The notes under the pieces: model-generated
Told to the model about the DNA's origin: nothing
Seen by the model: the letters and a program-made list of their open reading frames with translations, nothing else
Databases searched by the model: none
Program-made: the position numbers and the translations under genes
Source: Actinomycetospora sp.
GTDB lineage: Bacteria; Actinomycetota; Actinomycetes; Mycobacteriales; Pseudonocardiaceae
Assembly (NCBI GenBank): GCA_025925615.1
Contig: JAICLN010000268.1
Location: forward strand, 1-5,964
DNA length: 5,964 nucleotides
Reading direction: 5' to 3'
Part shown: positions 1 through 4,728 of the stretch, one piece after another
Layout of the letters: the number at the start of each line of letters is the position of its first letter
Numbering within the stretch: the stretch's first letter is position 1

Positions 1-59
1 AGCTCCGCCGCGAGCATCAGCCCGGTCGGTCCGCCGCCGGCCACGATCACGTCGGTCAT
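1..59 (-). CDS. FAD-dependent aromatic hydroxylase (monooxygenase), N-terminal fragment
   Basis: Only the first 19 codons and two further bases are inside the window; the gene runs off the left edge. The visible N-terminus begins MTDVIVAGGGPTGLMLAAE. It is a beta strand followed by the dinucleotide-binding loop GGGPTG (GxGxxG pattern), which in this family holds the ADP part of FAD. A very early GGGPTGLMLA motif is typical of class A flavoprotein monooxygenases of the phenol hydroxylase / MhpA / antibiotic hydroxylase type, which hydroxylate phenolic rings using NAD(P)H and O2. It looks less like 4-hydroxybenzoate 3-hydroxylase (PobA), which as I recall carries a GxGPAGL-type motif. The ATG at 57-59 has a GGGAG ribosome binding site at 64-68. 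The gene lies 192 bases downstream of the P450 on the same strand, so it may belong to the same aromatic pathway. The substrate cannot be read from this fragment. Confidence 0.75.
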   Translation of the reverse strand, partial: MTDVIVAGGGPTGLMLAAE

Positions 60-123
60 GTGTCTCCCGTCCGCAGGAATGCCTCTCCGAGGAACGGCGA
101 GAAGTCTGGAGCGGGCCCCGGGT

Positions 124-134
124 CTTGCCGCAAG
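124..134. promoter_or_regulatory. Candidate operator: CTTGC-c-GCAAG inverted repeat
   Basis: Two perfect 5-base arms, CTTGC and GCAAG, flank a single central base. The spacing is too tight for an RNA hairpin but is compatible with a dimeric regulator's half-sites. It lies 65 bases upstream of the FAD hydroxylase start, next to a weak -10-like element at 146-151. No binding protein can be named from the sequence, and a repeat this short can occur by chance in GC-rich DNA. Confidence 0.25.
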
Positions 135-199
135 CCCGCCACCGCGCTATACGTTGGCTACGGCGGAAGGCCGTCGCGCCAGCCACGAGCGAACGGCGC

Positions 200-216
200 C
201 GTCCTCGCGTAGGACG
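200..216 (-). terminator. Possible hairpin downstream of the P450 gene
   Basis: CGTCCT and AGGACG form a 6-base-pair stem around a 5-base loop, 35 bases after the P450 stop codon in the direction of transcription. No run of U follows, so it is not a classic intrinsic terminator. Actinobacterial terminators often lack a U tract, so it could still weaken transcription into the FAD hydroxylase or protect the 3' end of the message. Confidence 0.3.
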
Positions 217-251
217 CCAGGATCGTGCCGTTGCTGCCGTCAGGGTCGGGA

Positions 252-1457
252 TCAGGCCCGGTACAGGCGCAGCGGCTGGCTCGCGAAGGCCCGCATCGTG
301 TTGTTGAGGTGCCGGATCGGCTCGGCCGACGGCTCGATCCGGGACACGCGCGCTGCGAGGGCACTCAGCAGGGCCGCCGCCTCGAGGCGGGCGACGTGCT
401 GGCCGACGCACTGGTGCAGGCCCATCCCGAAACCCACGTGGCCCGACGGGTCGCGGGTGAGGTCGAAGCGGTCGGGATCGTCCCAGTGGCGGGGGTCGCG
501 GTTGGCCGAGCCGAGGAACATCAGGATCTTGGCGCCCTCGGGGACGACGGTGCCGCCGATCGGGACGTCGACCTCGGCGGTGCGGAAGAAGGTCTGGACC
601 GGCGACTCCCACCGCACCGCCTCGTCGAACGCGACGCGGGCGAGGTCGGGGCGCTCCCGCAGCGCGGCCCACGCCTCGGGGTGGGTGGCGAGCGCGCGCA
701 GGACGGCGCCGAGCCCGTGCACGGTGGTGTCCACCCCGGCCGAGAGCAGCGAGCGCACGATCAGCGGGGCCTGCTCGGCGGTGATGTCGCCGCGGTCGGC
801 GGCGGCCCAGATCGCCGCGCCGAACCCGTCGTCGGCGAGGACCTGGCGGGTGCACTGGGCGTTGACCCACGCCGCGTGCTCCGCCACGTGGACGGCGCCG
901 GCCTCGACGAGCCAGTTCGCCGGCCCGAAGGCGTTGAACAGGTGGTCGCCGTACGGGAGGAGGTGCTCGCGGCCCTCGCGGGGGATCCCGACGGCGTCGG
1001 GGAAGACCCGCAGCGGGAACGACTCCGCCAGGTCGGCCATGCCGTCGACGTCGACCGGACCCCGCCCACCGCCGAGCAGCGCGTCGACGTGCTCCTCGGC
1101 GGCGGCGAACCACCGGTCGCGCAGCCGCCGCAGCGCGCGCGGCCCGAGGATCGGGGCCAGCACGCGGCGGGGGGCGTCGTGATGGGGCGGGTCGGTCTCG
1201 AGCAGCAGCGAGGGTGGGCGCCACGGCTCCTCTGTCCTGAAGTTCACGAGGCCCACCCCGGCGCCCGAGCAGAACCGCTGCCAGTCGACGAGCGCGGCGT
1301 GGACCTCGGCGTAGCGGCCCATGCCGTAGAGATCGTGGCGGGCGAGGTGGGTCACGGGCCCGGCGTCGCGCAGCGCGGCCTGGAACGGGAGCGGGTCGGC
1401 GAGGATCTCCGCCGAGAACGGGTCGGTGTCGGTGAGCGGGTGCAGGGTGGCGGTCAC
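252..1457 (-). CDS. Cytochrome P450, CYP199A-like, probable para-substituted benzoate monooxygenase
   Basis: A soluble 401-residue bacterial P450. The heme-binding loop FGMGLHQCVG (residues 343-352) places the thiolate ligand at Cys350. The ExxR pair is Glu279/Arg282. The I-helix segment SAGVDTT (239-245) carries the Asp243-Thr244 pair used to activate oxygen. From memory of the CYP199A4 structure, its substrate carboxylate and ring contacts (Arg92, Ser95, Phe182, Phe185, Arg243, Ser244, Ser247, Phe298) have counterparts here: Arg80, Ser83, Phe174, Phe177, Arg235, Ser236, Ser239 and Phe290. Those from Phe174 onward are all offset by eight residues. This suggests oxidation of a para-substituted benzoate, for example O-demethylation of 4-methoxybenzoate to 4-hydroxybenzoate plus formaldehyde. 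The start is GTG at 1455-1457, nine bases after the reductase stop, with an AGGGGA ribosome binding site overlapping that stop. The P450 assignment is certain, the CYP199A-like placement likely, and the exact substrate inferred. Confidence 0.95.
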   Translation of the reverse strand: MTATLHPLTDTDPFSAEILADPLPFQAALRDAGPVTHLARHDLYGMGRYAEVHAALVDWQRFCSGAGVGLVNFRTEEPWRPPSLLLETDPPHHDAPRRVLAPILGPRALRRLRDRWFAAAEEHVDALLGGGRGPVDVDGMADLAESFPLRVFPDAVGIPREGREHLLPYGDHLFNAFGPANWLVEAGAVHVAEHAAWVNAQCTRQVLADDGFGAAIWAAADRGDITAEQAPLIVRSLLSAGVDTTVHGLGAVLRALATHPEAWAALRERPDLARVAFDEAVRWESPVQTFFRTAEVDVPIGGTVVPEGAKILMFLGSANRDPRHWDDPDRFDLTRDPSGHVGFGMGLHQCVGQHVARLEAAALLSALAARVSRIEPSAEPIRHLNNTMRAFASQPLRLYRA

Positions 1458-1462
1458 GGCGG

Positions 1463-1468
1463 TCCCCT
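1463..1468 (-). promoter_or_regulatory. Ribosome binding site of the P450, overlapping the reductase stop codon
   Basis: On the minus strand AGGGGA uses the last two bases of the reductase TAG stop and lies five bases before the P450 GTG. This supports the GTG as the true start and suggests translational coupling, so that the reductase and P450 are made together. Confidence 0.6.
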
Positions 1469-2420
1469 AGAGATCGAGCACGAGGCGGTCGGTGGCGGCC
1501 CGGGACACGCACGGGAACATGCAGTCCCCCGCGGCGCGCTCGTGGTCGGCCAGGATGGAGTCCCGGTGGTCGGGCACGCCGTCGAGGACGGTGGTCTCGC
1601 ACGTGCCGCAGATGCCCTTCTCGCAGGAGGAGAGGGTCGTCGCGCCGGCCCGGCGGGCGGCGTCGAGCACCGAGAGCCGCGGTGGGACGACGACGCGGAT
1701 CCCGCTGCGCGCGAGCTCCAGCTCGAACGGCTCGTCGCGCACCGGCGGGGGCGGCTCGTCGGCGGTGAACCGCTCGGTGCGCAGCCGGCGCCGCTCCCAC
1801 CCGGCCGCGGCGACGGTGCGCTCGACGGCGGCGAGCAGCGGCGCCGGCCCGCAGCAGTAGACGACGGTGTCGGTGCGCGGCCGGCCGAGGACCTCGTCGA
1901 GCGGGAGCAGCCCGGCTTCGTCCTGGGGCACGACCCGGATCCGTGCCCCGAACCGGGCGAGCTCGTCCAGGAACGCCATCGACGCGCGGCGGCGCCCACC
2001 GTAGAGCAGCTCCCAGTCCGCCCCGACGCGCTCGGCCTGGTCGATCATCGGCAGCAGCGGGGTGATCCCGATGCCGCCGGCGACGAACACGTAGCGGGCC
2101 GCGGGGACCATCGCGAAGTCGTTGCGGGGGCCGCCGAGGATGACCTGGTCGCCGGCCCGCAGCGTGTCGTGGACCTGGGCCGAGCCGCCGCGCCCGTCGA
2201 CCTCGCGCAGCACCGCGATCCGGTAGCGGTGCGGGTCCCAGCGGTCCCCGCAGAGCGAGTACTGCCGGGTGTGACCGGACGGGAGCGTGACGTCGACGTG
2301 GGCGCCGGGCTCCCAGTCGGGCAGCCGCGACCCGTCGGGACGGGCGAGCTCGAGCGCCACGACGCCGTCGGCCACACCCGTCTTGCCGGTGACCGTGAGC
2401 CGGTCCGCCGTGACCTGCAT
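1467..2420 (-). CDS. Phthalate dioxygenase reductase-type oxidoreductase (flavin, NAD and [2Fe-2S] domains), electron donor to the P450
   Basis: A 317-residue, single-chain electron-transfer protein that should pass electrons from NAD(P)H through flavin to a [2Fe-2S] cluster and then to a partner oxygenase. The domain order is ferredoxin-reductase-like flavin domain (about 1-105) with the RQYSL flavin motif at 52-56, nucleotide domain (about 108-225) with GGIGITPL at 115-122 and CGP at 190-192, and C-terminal plant-type ferredoxin domain (about 230-317). The cluster ligands are Cys266, Cys271, Cys274 and Cys304, the expected C-x4-C-x2-C-x29-C spacing. This order and length match PDR and VanB, the vanillate demethylase reductase; those family members usually bind FMN. 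Cys300, close to the last ligand, is an additional cysteine. The only oxygenase beside it is the P450 nine bases downstream; no Rieske oxygenase is visible, so the P450 is the likely partner. The ATG start is supported by a strong GGGGAGGAGG site seven bases upstream. Confidence 0.93.
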   Translation of the reverse strand: MQVTADRLTVTGKTGVADGVVALELARPDGSRLPDWEPGAHVDVTLPSGHTRQYSLCGDRWDPHRYRIAVLREVDGRGGSAQVHDTLRAGDQVILGGPRNDFAMVPAARYVFVAGGIGITPLLPMIDQAERVGADWELLYGGRRRASMAFLDELARFGARIRVVPQDEAGLLPLDEVLGRPRTDTVVYCCGPAPLLAAVERTVAAAGWERRRLRTERFTADEPPPPVRDEPFELELARSGIRVVVPPRLSVLDAARRAGATTLSSCEKGICGTCETTVLDGVPDHRDSILADHERAAGDCMFPCVSRAATDRLVLDL

Positions 2421-2427
2421 GTTCCGG

Positions 2428-2437
2428 CCTCCTCCCC
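2428..2437 (-). promoter_or_regulatory. Strong ribosome binding site of the reductase
   Basis: GGGGAGGAGG on the minus strand is a near-perfect anti-16S match, seven bases upstream of the ATG at 2418-2420. It fixes the reductase start and implies efficient translation of the first gene of the reductase-P450 pair. Confidence 0.8.
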
Positions 2438-2460
2438 GCGTGCTGTGCTGCCGGTCAGCG

Positions 2461-2473
2461 TGGCGGGGCGCCA
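2461..2473. promoter_or_regulatory. Inverted repeat TGGCG-ggg-CGCCA between the IclR gene and the reductase
   Basis: Two perfect 5-base arms flank a 3-base centre within the 78-base gap between the regulator stop and the reductase start. A second short repeat, GCGG-aa-CCGC, lies at 2481-2490. Either could be an operator for the adjacent IclR-family protein, or the first could form a small RNA hairpin. I see no convincing -10/-35 pair in this gap, so whether the reductase-P450 pair has its own promoter is open. Confidence 0.3.
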
Positions 2474-2498
2474 GTCCGTGGCGGAACCGCGATCCCGT

Positions 2499-3245
2499 TC
2501 AATGGGCGAGAAGCTTTTCGATCCGTCGGGCCGCGGCCGTCAGGGTCGCCACGTACCCGCGGGCCTGCTCGTCGTTCGGCACGATGACCGAGACCGCCGC
2601 GACGACCGCCCCGGCCTCGTCGCGGACCGGGACGGCGATCCCGGTGGCGTCGGGGTGCAGGTGGCCGGGGCAGAGCACGTAGCCGTGCCGGCGGACGTGG
2701 GCCAGCCGGCGGCGCAGGTCGTCCGGGTCGGTGATCGTGGCGGGCGTGAAGCGGGCCAGCGGCGCGTCGAGCACCCGTTGCTGGAGCTGCGGGGCGGCGT
2801 GGGCGAGCAGGACGAGTCCCGACGACGAGGCGTGCAGCGGCAGCCGGGCCGCGATGCGGGTGTAGTTGATGACCGCGTGCTCGGTCGAGAGGCGCTCGAC
2901 GAACAGCACCTCGCCGCCGTCGAGCACCCCGAGCTGGGCGTGGTGACCGACCGTCCGCAGGAGGTCCTCGAGCACCGGCATCGCGAGCTCGCGCAGCGAC
3001 AGCGTCGGCGACGCCCGCGAGGCCAGTTCCCAGAGCCGCATCCCGACCCGCACGCGCCGGTCGGCGTCGCGGGTGAGGAGGCCCTGCTCGACGAGGTCGG
3101 CGACCATCCGCGAGCCGGTGGCCAGGGGCAACCCGGCCCGGCGCGCGATCTCCCCCACCGTCAGCGCCCGCTCCTCCGGGGTGAACGCCTCGAGGATGCG
3201 CACGACCCGCTCGAGGACCGACTCCCCCGACGACGACCGCGCCAT
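2499..3245 (-). CDS. IclR-family transcriptional regulator
   Basis: A 248-residue protein of normal IclR-family length. The N-terminal winged helix-turn-helix spans about residues 8-70, with the helix-turn-helix at about 28-56 (LTVGEIARRAGLP followed by the recognition helix). The C-terminal effector-binding domain (about 80-248) shows family-typical stretches: LPLHASSSGL at 135-144, CPGHLHPDATGIAVPV at 192-207 and VAAVSVIVP at 215-223. IclR proteins bind small, often aromatic or organic-acid ligands; PobR and PcaU of this family control 4-hydroxybenzoate and protocatechuate catabolism. Its position directly before the reductase-P450 pair makes it the probable local regulator; whether activator or repressor cannot be told. 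The ATG at 3243-3245 has only a GGGG stretch two bases upstream, a poor ribosome site. It lies 27 bases after the permease stop, so its translation may depend on upstream ribosomes. Confidence 0.93.
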   Translation of the reverse strand: MARSSSGESVLERVVRILEAFTPEERALTVGEIARRAGLPLATGSRMVADLVEQGLLTRDADRRVRVGMRLWELASRASPTLSLRELAMPVLEDLLRTVGHHAQLGVLDGGEVLFVERLSTEHAVINYTRIAARLPLHASSSGLVLLAHAAPQLQQRVLDAPLARFTPATITDPDDLRRRLAHVRRHGYVLCPGHLHPDATGIAVPVRDEAGAVVAAVSVIVPNDEQARGYVATLTAAARRIEKLLAH

Positions 3246-3272
3246 CGCCCCAGTGTGCGATCCCGCCGGAGG

Positions 3273-4358
3273 CTAGGTCTCGACCACGGCCACCCGGTGC
3301 CGGTCCTCGAACCCACCGAAGCGCCACAGCAGCGCGGCCCCGCCCCACACGAGCACGAAGAAGCCGACGATCACGTAGCCGAGCAGCTCGAAGTCGTCGG
3401 CGATCGAGGCGAGGCCGGCCAGGGCGGTCACGCCGAGGTCGTCGGCCAGCACCCCGGCGAGGTAGACGACGGCGATGAACCCGGCGACGGTGACCGTCGC
3501 CGCCGTCGTGGCGATGTTGTAGAAGAGCCGCCGCGCGGGGCTGCGGTTGGACCACGAGTACGCGACCGACATGAGCAGCCCGTCGGCGGTGTCGAAGGCG
3601 CTCATCCCCGCGGCGAACAGCAGCGGCAGCGTCAGGGCGGCCAACAGGGGCGCCCCGCCACCGCTGGAGGCCGTCGACGCCGTCGTGGCCGAGAGCGTCA
3701 GGAGCGTGACCTCGGAGGCGGTCTCGAGCCCGAGCCCGAACAGCACCCCCAGCGGGTACATGTGCCAGGAGTGGCGGATCAGGGTCCGGGCGCGGCCGCC
3801 GAGGATGCGGTTGACCAGGCCGCGGTTGAGCAGCTGGCGCTCGAGCTCGGCCTCCTCGAGCCGCCCGCGCCGCAGCTCGCGCCACAGCTTCGTGATGCCG
3901 AAGAGCACCATCGCGTTGAGCACCGCGACCAGGCCGAGGAACACCATCGCCACCACCGTGGAGACGGTCCCGCCGACGTCGCGGAACGCGTCGACCTCGG
4001 AGCTGGTGGCCGCCCCGGCCGCGACGGCGATCACCAGGGAGAGGACGACGACGACCGACGAGTGGCCCATCGCGAAGAAGAAGCCGACCCCGACCGGGCG
4101 GCGGCCGCGCTGGACCATCAACCGCGTGGTGTCGTCGATGGCGGCGATGTGGTCGGCGTCGAAGGCGTGCCGGATGCCCAGCACGTAGGCCAGCACCCCG
4201 GCCCCGGCGAACGCTCCGGCGCCCAGCGGCCCCGAGCTGAGCGCGAGGTAGAGCGACCAGCCGACGACGTGGAGCACCACGATCACCGTCACGATGCCCG
4301 AGAGCTGCAGGCGCTGACCTCTCGACCAACCGGATGCGGTGGCGACGGCTGACGACAT
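3273..4358 (-). CDS. NiCoT-family nickel/cobalt permease (HoxN/NixA/NhlF type)
   Basis: A 361-residue integral membrane protein with about eight hydrophobic segments that should import Ni2+ or Co2+ across the cytoplasmic membrane. Family signatures appear in order: RHAFDADHI at 63-71, which contains the essential H-x4-D-H metal motif (His64, Asp69, His70); FFFAMGHSSVV at 93-103; LGLETASEV at 209-217; and GMSAFDTADG at 251-260. In the third motif Glu212 stands where many family members, as I recall them, have Asp (LGFDTATE). This may or may not affect metal choice. A charged cytoplasmic loop (about 158-200) separates two halves. The ATG at 4356-4358 is backed by the GGAGGAGGAG site at 4368-4377. 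It is the first gene of the minus-strand cluster and lies 27 bases before the IclR gene. No urease, hydrogenase or cobalamin gene is visible, so the metal's destination is unknown. Confidence 0.93.
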   Translation of the reverse strand: MSSAVATASGWSRGQRLQLSGIVTVIVVLHVVGWSLYLALSSGPLGAGAFAGAGVLAYVLGIRHAFDADHIAAIDDTTRLMVQRGRRPVGVGFFFAMGHSSVVVVLSLVIAVAAGAATSSEVDAFRDVGGTVSTVVAMVFLGLVAVLNAMVLFGITKLWRELRRGRLEEAELERQLLNRGLVNRILGGRARTLIRHSWHMYPLGVLFGLGLETASEVTLLTLSATTASTASSGGGAPLLAALTLPLLFAAGMSAFDTADGLLMSVAYSWSNRSPARRLFYNIATTAATVTVAGFIAVVYLAGVLADDLGVTALAGLASIADDFELLGYVIVGFFVLVWGGAALLWRFGGFEDRHRVAVVET

Positions 4359-4367
4359 CGGTTGGTG

Positions 4368-4377
4368 CTCCTCCTCC
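4368..4377 (-). promoter_or_regulatory. Ribosome binding site of the NiCoT permease
   Basis: GGAGGAGGAG on the minus strand lies nine bases upstream of the ATG at 4356-4358. It is a strong anti-16S match and supports that start. Confidence 0.8.
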
Positions 4378-4394
4378 GACGGGTGATCGCGAGA

Positions 4395-4424
4395 ACAGTA
4401 AGGCTCACCAGTTCAACATGTCGA
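4395..4424 (-). promoter_or_regulatory. Candidate promoter of the permease-led gene cluster
   Basis: On the minus strand, TCGACA (4419-4424, one mismatch to TTGACA) and TACTGT (4395-4400, TAnnnT form) are 18 bases apart, a workable sigma-70-type arrangement. Transcription would begin about 30 bases before the permease ATG and leave room for its ribosome site. No cobalamin riboswitch, which often controls cobalt transporters, can be recognised, and the gap is too short for a full one in the leader. Confidence 0.4.
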
Positions 4425-4430
4425 TGGTTG
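4414..4430. promoter_or_regulatory. Imperfect palindrome overlapping the permease -35 element
   Basis: CAACAT and ATGGTTG form inverted arms around gtcg, with one unpaired base in the right arm. The site covers the candidate -35 at 4419-4424, where a repressor would block transcription. It does not obviously match the nickel regulator consensus I recall (Nur TTGCA half-sites), so no regulator is assigned. Confidence 0.25.
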
Positions 4431-4492
4431 TCGGCAGAGCTGCTCAGGTCGGCAATCTCCCGGAACCGCACCACCGCGCCCGGCCGAGTCCA

Positions 4493-4498
4493 TACCGT
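4493..4498 (+). promoter_or_regulatory. Possible -10 element for a leaderless small-protein message
   Basis: TACCGT has the TAnnnT form common at actinobacterial promoters. It ends eight bases before the GTG at 4507, so transcription could start at or next to the start codon. No Shine-Dalgarno sequence precedes the GTG, which fits leaderless translation. No clear -35 is visible. Confidence 0.25.
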
Positions 4499-4506
4499 CG
4501 CCCGGT

Positions 4507-4698
4507 GTGCCGACTCAGCCGGGCCCGTGGCTCGCGGCGATCGACGCCGTGCGCATCGTGCTCGTGCTCGCGGCCGCCTTCGCCGCGTGGCGCGCCGTCC
4601 ACATCCACCGCACCGACCCGCGGCGCAACCCGCTCCCCTGGGCCGTCCTCACGATCCTCTTCATCCTGACGACCGCGATGATCAGCGCCATCCCCTAG
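4507..4698 (+). CDS. Small two-helix membrane protein of unknown function
   Basis: I do not recognise this 63-residue protein. It has two hydrophobic segments, about residues 9-30 and 44-62, joined by a short basic loop rich in His and Arg (HIHRTDPRRNPLP, about 32-44). The positive loop predicts a hairpin in the cytoplasmic membrane with both ends outside the cytoplasm. Coding is supported by third positions: every codon except the third (ACT) ends in G or C, and the hydrophobic pattern is well organised. The start is GTG with no ribosome site, possibly leaderless. It is transcribed away from the NiCoT permease across a 148-base gap and toward the FUSC gene, with 12 bases between the two stop codons. 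It could be an accessory or stress-related membrane peptide, but nothing in the sequence gives a function. Confidence 0.7.
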   Translation: MPTQPGPWLAAIDAVRIVLVLAAAFAAWRAVHIHRTDPRRNPLPWAVLTILFILTTAMISAIP

Positions 4699-4701
4699 CC
4701 A

Positions 4702-4728
4702 TCCGAGCCCCTAGCGCTCCGAGCCCCT
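4702..4728. repeat. Short direct repeat at the convergent gene ends
   Basis: TCCGAGCCCCT occurs at 4702-4712 and again at 4718-4728, 16 bases apart. The second copy encodes the final residues of the FUSC protein. The first runs from the intergenic gap into its TAG stop codon. It looks like a small local duplication at the 3' end of the gene. No bidirectional terminator with a U tract is seen between the convergent genes. Confidence 0.55.

Larger units (their letters stand above)
60..251 (-). other. Intergenic spacer between P450 and FAD hydroxylase
   Basis: This 192-base gap holds no convincing gene. It is the longest gap in the minus-strand cluster, so the FAD hydroxylase may have its own promoter. 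It contains a short hairpin at 200-216 just after the P450 stop, a compact inverted repeat at 124-134, and a possible -10 element reading TATAGC on the minus strand at 146-151. I see no good -35 match at the usual distance from that element. A 68-codon minus-strand frame at 158-364 enters this spacer but mostly overlaps the P450 3' end out of frame and has noncoding-like composition. Confidence 0.5.

Noticed and set aside
158..364. A 68-codon minus-strand frame crossing the P450 3' end into the spacer
   Set aside because: Most of it overlaps the P450 out of frame, and its composition looks like a frame shadow.
58..1182. A 374-codon plus-strand frame opposite the P450
   Set aside because: Composition is dominated by Arg, Ser, Ala and Thr, with no domain, and it lies fully antisense to a P450 with all family motifs.
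1467..2420. Reductase as vanillate demethylase VanB with a Rieske partner
   Set aside because: The domain order fits VanB, but no Rieske oxygenase is in the window and the next gene, nine bases away, is a P450. A vanB symbol would mislead.
2455..4329. A 624-codon minus-strand frame overlapping the permease and IclR genes
   Set aside because: It is the alternate frame of two well-supported genes on the same strand, very rich in Arg, Ala, Gly and Pro, and shows no motif, while the other frame gives clear NiCoT and IclR signatures.
225..4352. A 1,375-codon open frame on the plus strand spanning four genes
   Set aside because: Its codons are exact complements of the minus-strand codons, so it stops only where those genes use TTA, CTA or TCA, all rare in such GC-rich DNA. 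All four genes share one frame, so the open stretch runs through them. The product is a low-complexity Arg/Gly/Glu/His/Pro-rich string without domains.
4359..4506. Cobalamin riboswitch upstream of the NiCoT permease
   Set aside because: Only 148 bases separate the divergent genes, the candidate promoter leaves a leader of about 30 bases, and I see no B12-box-like sequence.
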